A DNA stretch of 64,000 nucleotides from Paenibacillus_D tarimensis_A (lineage in GTDB: Bacteria; Bacillota; Bacilli; Paenibacillales; Paenibacillaceae). The stretch lies in the NCBI GenBank assembly GCA_041281825.1, contig CP166298.1:4526001-4590000 (forward strand), read 5' to 3'. The notes beneath the pieces are model-generated. The model saw only the letters and a list, made by a program, of their open reading frames with translations, ran no database searches and was not told the DNA's origin. Position numbers and translations under genes: made by a program. How positions within the stretch are numbered: the first letter of the stretch is position 1; every line of letters begins with the position of its first letter. This document shows positions 60,435 to 64,000 of the stretch, piece by piece.

Positions 60435-60926
60435 TTGAAACGAAACCGAACCGCATTTTGGCTCATCGCCGGAATCATCTCATTCCTGCTGATATTAATT
60501 GCAGTGAAAATGATCGGATTTTTCTGGCAGCCGCACTACGTTGTCCATGGACATGGGCGAGGATTCCATCGACCGTTTCCCGTTCTGCACGAGTCCTATC
60601 ATTCGTTTGCGTTTATTTATCCGGCCGCACTCGTATCGATGCTGCTGAAGCTGGGGCTGCTTATACTTACGCTCGTGTTATGGGCGAAATCGACGGGAGT
60701 AATCAAATGGGTATGGACCGTTCTGGCCGGACTCGTGCTCATGAGCCTGCTCACCCCGTTCTGGGGCTTGCTTCTGATTCTGGCTCTCGTGCTCATAAAT
60801 CGAAGAAGAGGAAGCACCGGACATGGCGATATCCAGACAGTCGGTTATCCCGGGCAGTTCAGCCCGATTTCAAGCCGGGGACATTACCTGGATGAATGGG
60901 AACGAAAAATAAAGGAGGACAAATAA
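60435..60926 (+). CDS. LiaI-like small membrane protein
   Basis: 163 residues with three likely membrane helices: FWLIAGIISFLLILIAVKMI, then FAFIYPAALVSMLLKLGLLI and the double stretch WVWTVLAGLVLMSLL to LLLILALVLI. A His/Gly/Arg-rich loop (HYVVHGHGRGFHRPFP) lies between the first two. The TTG at 60435 is 8 nt after AGGAGG; GTG at 60426 overlaps that site. The position directly before a PspA-like gene is the arrangement of LiaI-LiaH, in which the membrane protein recruits the PspA protein. Confidence 0.65.
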   Translation: MKRNRTAFWLIAGIISFLLILIAVKMIGFFWQPHYVVHGHGRGFHRPFPVLHESYHSFAFIYPAALVSMLLKLGLLILTLVLWAKSTGVIKWVWTVLAGLVLMSLLTPFWGLLLILALVLINRRRGSTGHGDIQTVGYPGQFSPISSRGHYLDEWERKIKEDK

Positions 60927-60928
60927 CC

Positions 60929-61585
60929 ATGCGTATTTTCGCAAGAATGAAACATATCGCCGCGGCGGACATGCACAGCATGCTGGACCGGTGTGAGGAT
61001 CCTGTCAACATGGCCAAACATTATATACGACAACTCGAGGAACAAATTGACAACACTAAAGAAGCGCTGACAAATCAGCTCGCGGCGGAGCAGGAATACG
61101 ATCTTCTGATCGGACAGACCTCGCAGCTCGTCGCCAAGCGGTCGCGCCAGGCGGAGCTTGCGATAGACCGCGACGAAGAAGGCGTTGCCGAGCTTGCCCT
61201 GCAGGACAAGCTCTATCATCAGAAGCTGCTTCAGACCTACGAACAGCAGCGCGATGCGATCCGCAGCCAGGCAGAGACGATGAAGCGGGAAATGATGCGA
61301 TTGAAAGAGCTTCATAAAGAGCTGCAAGGCAAGCTGTTCTTTCTCGTCTCCCGGGCGAATGCGGCCCGCACCATTAAAGCAGCCGCAGCTGTCGTCCCGT
61401 CGTATAACACCGACCATATTCTGCGCGGGTTCGCCCGGCTGGAAGGTAACGTGCGTCGGATGGAGGCCGGCGCGCAAGCTCACCGTATGGCGTCATCGCA
61501 GCCGCATGACGATTTGAAACTTCTGGATCAACAGGAAGAGGTCCGTGCCGAGCTGGAACGGCTGAAAGCCGAGCGTAATAAATAA
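60929..61585 (+). CDS. PspA/IM30-family envelope stress protein
   Basis: 218 residues, nearly all helical coiled coil. It starts RIFARMKHIAAADMHSMLDR and continues DPVNMAKHYIRQLEEQIDNT, the conserved PspA/LiaH opening. Such proteins assemble on damaged membranes and protect them. The ATG lies 3 nt after the stop of the LiaI-like gene, with AAAGGAGG inside that gene's end, so the two are co-translated. Confidence 0.9.
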   Translation: MRIFARMKHIAAADMHSMLDRCEDPVNMAKHYIRQLEEQIDNTKEALTNQLAAEQEYDLLIGQTSQLVAKRSRQAELAIDRDEEGVAELALQDKLYHQKLLQTYEQQRDAIRSQAETMKREMMRLKELHKELQGKLFFLVSRANAARTIKAAAAVVPSYNTDHILRGFARLEGNVRRMEAGAQAHRMASSQPHDDLKLLDQQEEVRAELERLKAERNK

Positions 61586-61602
61586 TAAGAGAGCAGTCGA
61601 CT

Positions 61603-61630
61603 ATCCCGTCCGAAATGGGCGGGTTAGTTT
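61603..61630 (+). terminator. Terminator of the LiaI/PspA operon
   Basis: CCCGTCC and GGGCGGG pair (one G-U) around GAAAT, followed by TTAGTTT. Confidence 0.5.
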
Positions 61631-61896
61631 CATATTGTTCGGCATGTTTCGCGTATCATTTCCGAGTTGAAATAGATGACCCAGCCACATAATTAATTAA
61701 CCTGTCCATATGACTATACCGATACTACGCTTACGGCATATAGTGACTACGTAAACTACTTATACTGCAAATGGAGGGCGCATATTTGAAGTTCTTATAA
61801 ACTGGATTCAGAACTCAAACAGGAATTCAGTTAATCCTTACAACATATAATAACATGAAACTCCACACTGCTTTCGAGAAGGAAGGGAAAGTAGCC

Positions 61897-62994
61897 ATGT
61901 TAAAAGAAAACAAAAAAATAAATGAAATAATTTTGCATGTAGGTTTGCATAAAACAGGTACGACAAGCATCCAACAGACATTATTTCTAAAGGGAAACAG
62001 CAATTTTTTGGAATCAAAAGGTTACTTATATCCAAACAGTTGGAATGTAAATCATTCTATCCCCGTCTATAATTTGTTTTGTGACCATCCGGAAAAATAT
62101 CATATAAATATTAAGAATGAATATAGCATTGCTGAGATTAGAGACATAAATAAACGATACTTAAAACGACTAGAGGCAGAAATCGTTGAAAGAGATCAAA
62201 CAAAATTAATTATCTCCGGTGAAGATATTTCGTCGCTTTCTCTTGATAATTTAATTGCTTTAAAAAAATATTTAAGGTCAATTTCTACAAATGATGTCAC
62301 AATTAGAGTGATCATTTATGTAAGAAATCCAATCACATGGTCAATAAGTGCTATTCAAACAATGATAAAAGGCGGTGAAACATACCAGAATACTTTTCAA
62401 CACTTGAGTTTTATTCTAATAAATCTTTTTAGAAATAATATTACTAAATTCGTGCAGGTGTTTGGAAAGGAACAAGTAGATATATACACCTTTGAAGAGG
62501 CAGTTGCACACGCATCCGGGCCTGTCGGACATTTTTTATCCAGTCTTGGTTTTAGCGACAATGAAATAGGTAACTTTAATATTGTAAGAGCCAATGAGAG
62601 TGCTTCACAAACCGCAGTAGACATCATGTCATTTATAAATGAAAAACTGCCTATGATTAGAAACGGCAAATTGCATGAAAAAAGGACCAATGGAGATATT
62701 TTACCTCTTTTAAACATTAAGGGCGTCAAATTTGATATCCCATATAGTGATAAGAAAAAATTGTTCGAAAACAGCCAAGACGATGTCAAATGGTTAAAGG
62801 ATTCTTATGGTATAGACTATTCATTTTTAAAAGAACCTCAGAAAAATGAAGTTATCAATGAATTTACTGAGGAAACAATTATGGATATAAAAAAAGCTTG
62901 CTTCAACCCACAGTTAACTCCAACCATGAGAGGTCTGATTCTTGAGTATTTGCAAAAAAAAATAATAAATAATTCAAAGGATACAATAAATTAA
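61897..62994 (+). CDS. Sulfotransferase-like protein, AT-rich
   Basis: 365 residues. The N-terminus has a P-loop-like PAPS-binding motif, EIILHVGLHKTGTTSIQQTL, and a second site, TIRVIIYVRNPITWSISAIQ, typical of sulfotransferase-fold proteins that modify glycans. The rest is poorly conserved. The ATG at 61897 follows GGAAGGG. The gene is far richer in A and T than its neighbours and has its own terminator, indicating recent acquisition. With the methyltransferase and the gene at the right edge it may modify a surface polysaccharide or flagellar glycan. Confidence 0.75.
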   Translation: MLKENKKINEIILHVGLHKTGTTSIQQTLFLKGNSNFLESKGYLYPNSWNVNHSIPVYNLFCDHPEKYHINIKNEYSIAEIRDINKRYLKRLEAEIVERDQTKLIISGEDISSLSLDNLIALKKYLRSISTNDVTIRVIIYVRNPITWSISAIQTMIKGGETYQNTFQHLSFILINLFRNNITKFVQVFGKEQVDIYTFEEAVAHASGPVGHFLSSLGFSDNEIGNFNIVRANESASQTAVDIMSFINEKLPMIRNGKLHEKRTNGDILPLLNIKGVKFDIPYSDKKKLFENSQDDVKWLKDSYGIDYSFLKEPQKNEVINEFTEETIMDIKKACFNPQLTPTMRGLILEYLQKKIINNSKDTIN

Positions 62995-63025
62995 TTAAAT
63001 TATTAGATGAACTTCATTAAATAGT

Positions 63026-63064
63026 GCCGCTCAATTTCCCTAATGGGAAACGAGCGGCTTTTTC
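63026..63064. terminator. Terminator between convergent genes
   Basis: GCCGCTC with GAGCGGC plus the inner stem TTTCCC with GGGAAA, followed by TTTTTC. Confidence 0.85.
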
Positions 63065-63091
63065 TTGGCGAATTGGATGAAGATGAAGATT

Positions 63092-63841
63092 TCACCAGGC
63101 CTTCAGTATCGCCCGCCCTTGCCAGCTGTTTTTGTACATATCGACTTTCACTACTTCTATGTGACCAAAACCCGACGCTTTGAGGAGCCTCTTCAGACAG
63201 CTTAGGTTAGGAGACCACCAATTGGAAGGATCGTTCGACAATTGGTCTTCATCATAGAATAAAGCAACCGGTATTTGCTGATCGCCGAATACATCGAGCT
63301 TGGGTAAAGGAATCTCTATAATGTGCGTTTCAAGCAATAGAAATTCGCCGGTAAGCGCGCGCAGCTTTCTTAAAGCCATGAATGGGTCCATTAAGTGATA
63401 AAGCACACCCAGAAATAAAACGACATCGTATGTTCCGAGTACTTTCACATCTGCATCGTAAATATCGACTTCCCGCAGGTTCACGCTTGATCCCAAAATC
63501 TCTTTCGCCGTCTGAAAGTACTCCGTGTTATAATTCCATTGGCCGCCTGGCCGGTCCAGGGCAAGCACACGCTTGGCGCCTCTTGCTTCACACTCAAAGC
63601 TGAAGAAACCGTTGGCGGCGCCTATATCCAGCACCGTTTTGCCATTGAGATTTTCAGGCAGACCAAGCTCCCGAAGAAAACGAAAAGTATTTCGCATTCC
63701 CTTTACCATGATTCCATGGCCGAAGTACATAGAGTGATACCACAGGTTCAGATCTTTAATTTTTTCCAGGGTCTCCTGTTTACTCAATTTCGGAACGAAA
63801 TGTTTATACATAGATGAGGATTGCATATCATCGAGATTCAT
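63092..63841 (-). CDS. SAM-dependent methyltransferase (CmoB-like family)
   Basis: 249 residues, class I methyltransferase. The SAM site is KTVLDIGAANGFFSFECEAR, followed by VLALDRPGGQWNY and VVLFLGVLYHLMDPFMALRK. This resembles the tRNA carboxymethyltransferase CmoB-like group (DUF1698), of which many members sit in polysaccharide clusters. The ATG at 63841 follows GGAGGG; it overlaps the upstream partial gene by 14 bp, so they are coupled. Confidence 0.83.
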   Translation of the reverse strand: MNLDDMQSSSMYKHFVPKLSKQETLEKIKDLNLWYHSMYFGHGIMVKGMRNTFRFLRELGLPENLNGKTVLDIGAANGFFSFECEARGAKRVLALDRPGGQWNYNTEYFQTAKEILGSSVNLREVDIYDADVKVLGTYDVVLFLGVLYHLMDPFMALRKLRALTGEFLLLETHIIEIPLPKLDVFGDQQIPVALFYDEDQLSNDPSNWWSPNLSCLKRLLKASGFGHIEVVKVDMYKNSWQGRAILKAW

Positions 63842-64000
63842 CAGCTTCCCTCCTAAAGAATTCGTTTCCGATTCCATAGTCCCGCGGCAATGCGATTTTG
63901 GCCCACATCATTAATCTGCGCTGATTGGCGCCCAGACCGTCCGGGAAGGCCCTTTGCAGGTCCTCTCTGGCCTTATACAATTCATATAATACTTTCGGAA
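63828..64000 (-). CDS. C-terminal part of a protein from a glycan modification cluster
   Basis: 57 codons enter from the right edge: VLYELYKAREDLQRAFPDGL, then RLMMWAKIALPRDYGIGNEF and FRREADESR before the stop. The pattern (Tyr-x-x-Arg-x-Asp-Leu, Phe-Pro, then a Trp-Ala helix) is common in linker segments around glycosyltransferase domains of surface polysaccharide clusters. The main domain lies outside the window. Confidence 0.45.
   Translation of the reverse strand, partial: PKVLYELYKAREDLQRAFPDGLGANQRRLMMWAKIALPRDYGIGNEFFRREADESR

Noticed and set aside
63842..64000. Longer N-terminus of the methyltransferase
   Set aside because: The frame in this region belongs to another protein that ends at 63828; the GGAGGG site fixes the methyltransferase start at 63841.

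Overview
The window looks like chromosomal DNA of a spore-forming, Gram-positive Bacillota of the Paenibacillus type. The reasons are strong AGGAGG-type ribosome-binding sites with many TTG and GTG starts, S-layer-homology domains, LplB/YtcP-type sugar permeases without their own ATPase, membrane-bound Cache/AraC regulators, a PspA-like stress pair and mid-range base composition with AT-rich islands. I saw no rRNA, tRNA, CRISPR array or replication origin.

About 1-17 kb is a decaying accessory zone. A few intact genes (a WYL regulator, an SRPBCC and a VOC protein, two small-molecule kinases, a HAD-kinase-response regulator operon beside a secreted protein, a serine recombinase with an operator-like inverted repeat) sit among debris: an IS256-type transposase fragment joined to a LacI remnant, an IS3/IS150-type element with a single nonsense codon, IS21-like terminal repeats, a frameshifted IS110 transposase, a doubly frameshifted ChbG/YdjC gene, the tail of a DapA-family gene and a second copy of the VOC gene tail. 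From 17 to 28 kb there is an AraC/Gfo-Idh pair, a single-module adenylation-thiolation-reductase (NRPS-like) enzyme behind a chemoreceptor with a terminator-bearing leader, and an isochorismatase/thioredoxin-fold pair.

From 28 to 60 kb lies a large glycan-use locus, almost all on the minus strand: two permeases, two paralogous solute-binding proteins, two paralogous sugar isomerase/epimerases, GH3, GH38, GH125, GH29 and GH35 enzymes and a Gfo/Idh oxidoreductase, then another isomerase and CutC. A second minus-strand block holds a sialidase-fold protein, a second GH29 fucosidase and a Cache/AraC sensor-regulator. No glycosidase has a recognisable signal peptide, so the picture is import of mannose-, fucose- and galactose-bearing oligosaccharides (N-glycan-like) and cytoplasmic breakdown. 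The 11-mer TAACATTTTTC occurs three times upstream of the transporter genes, and a one-mismatch copy lies upstream of the sialidase-fold gene, suggesting one AraC-type regulon. Between the blocks a class I cyclic-di-GMP riboswitch precedes a very large S8 protease with three SLH domains. The right edge holds a LiaI/PspA-like envelope stress pair, an AT-rich sulfotransferase-like gene and the end of a cell-surface glycan modification cluster.

The most unusual feature is a family of about 39-bp hairpin repeats (arms GAGAGACTTTGAGC and GCTCAAAGATCCCTATGT) at 19.3, 20.8, 24.2 and 60.2 kb, with a probable decayed copy at 47.6 kb. In front of two unrelated genes the repeat ends directly in the Shine-Dalgarno sequence, so it behaves like a portable 5'-leader. 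I found no match to it from memory among known repeat classes.
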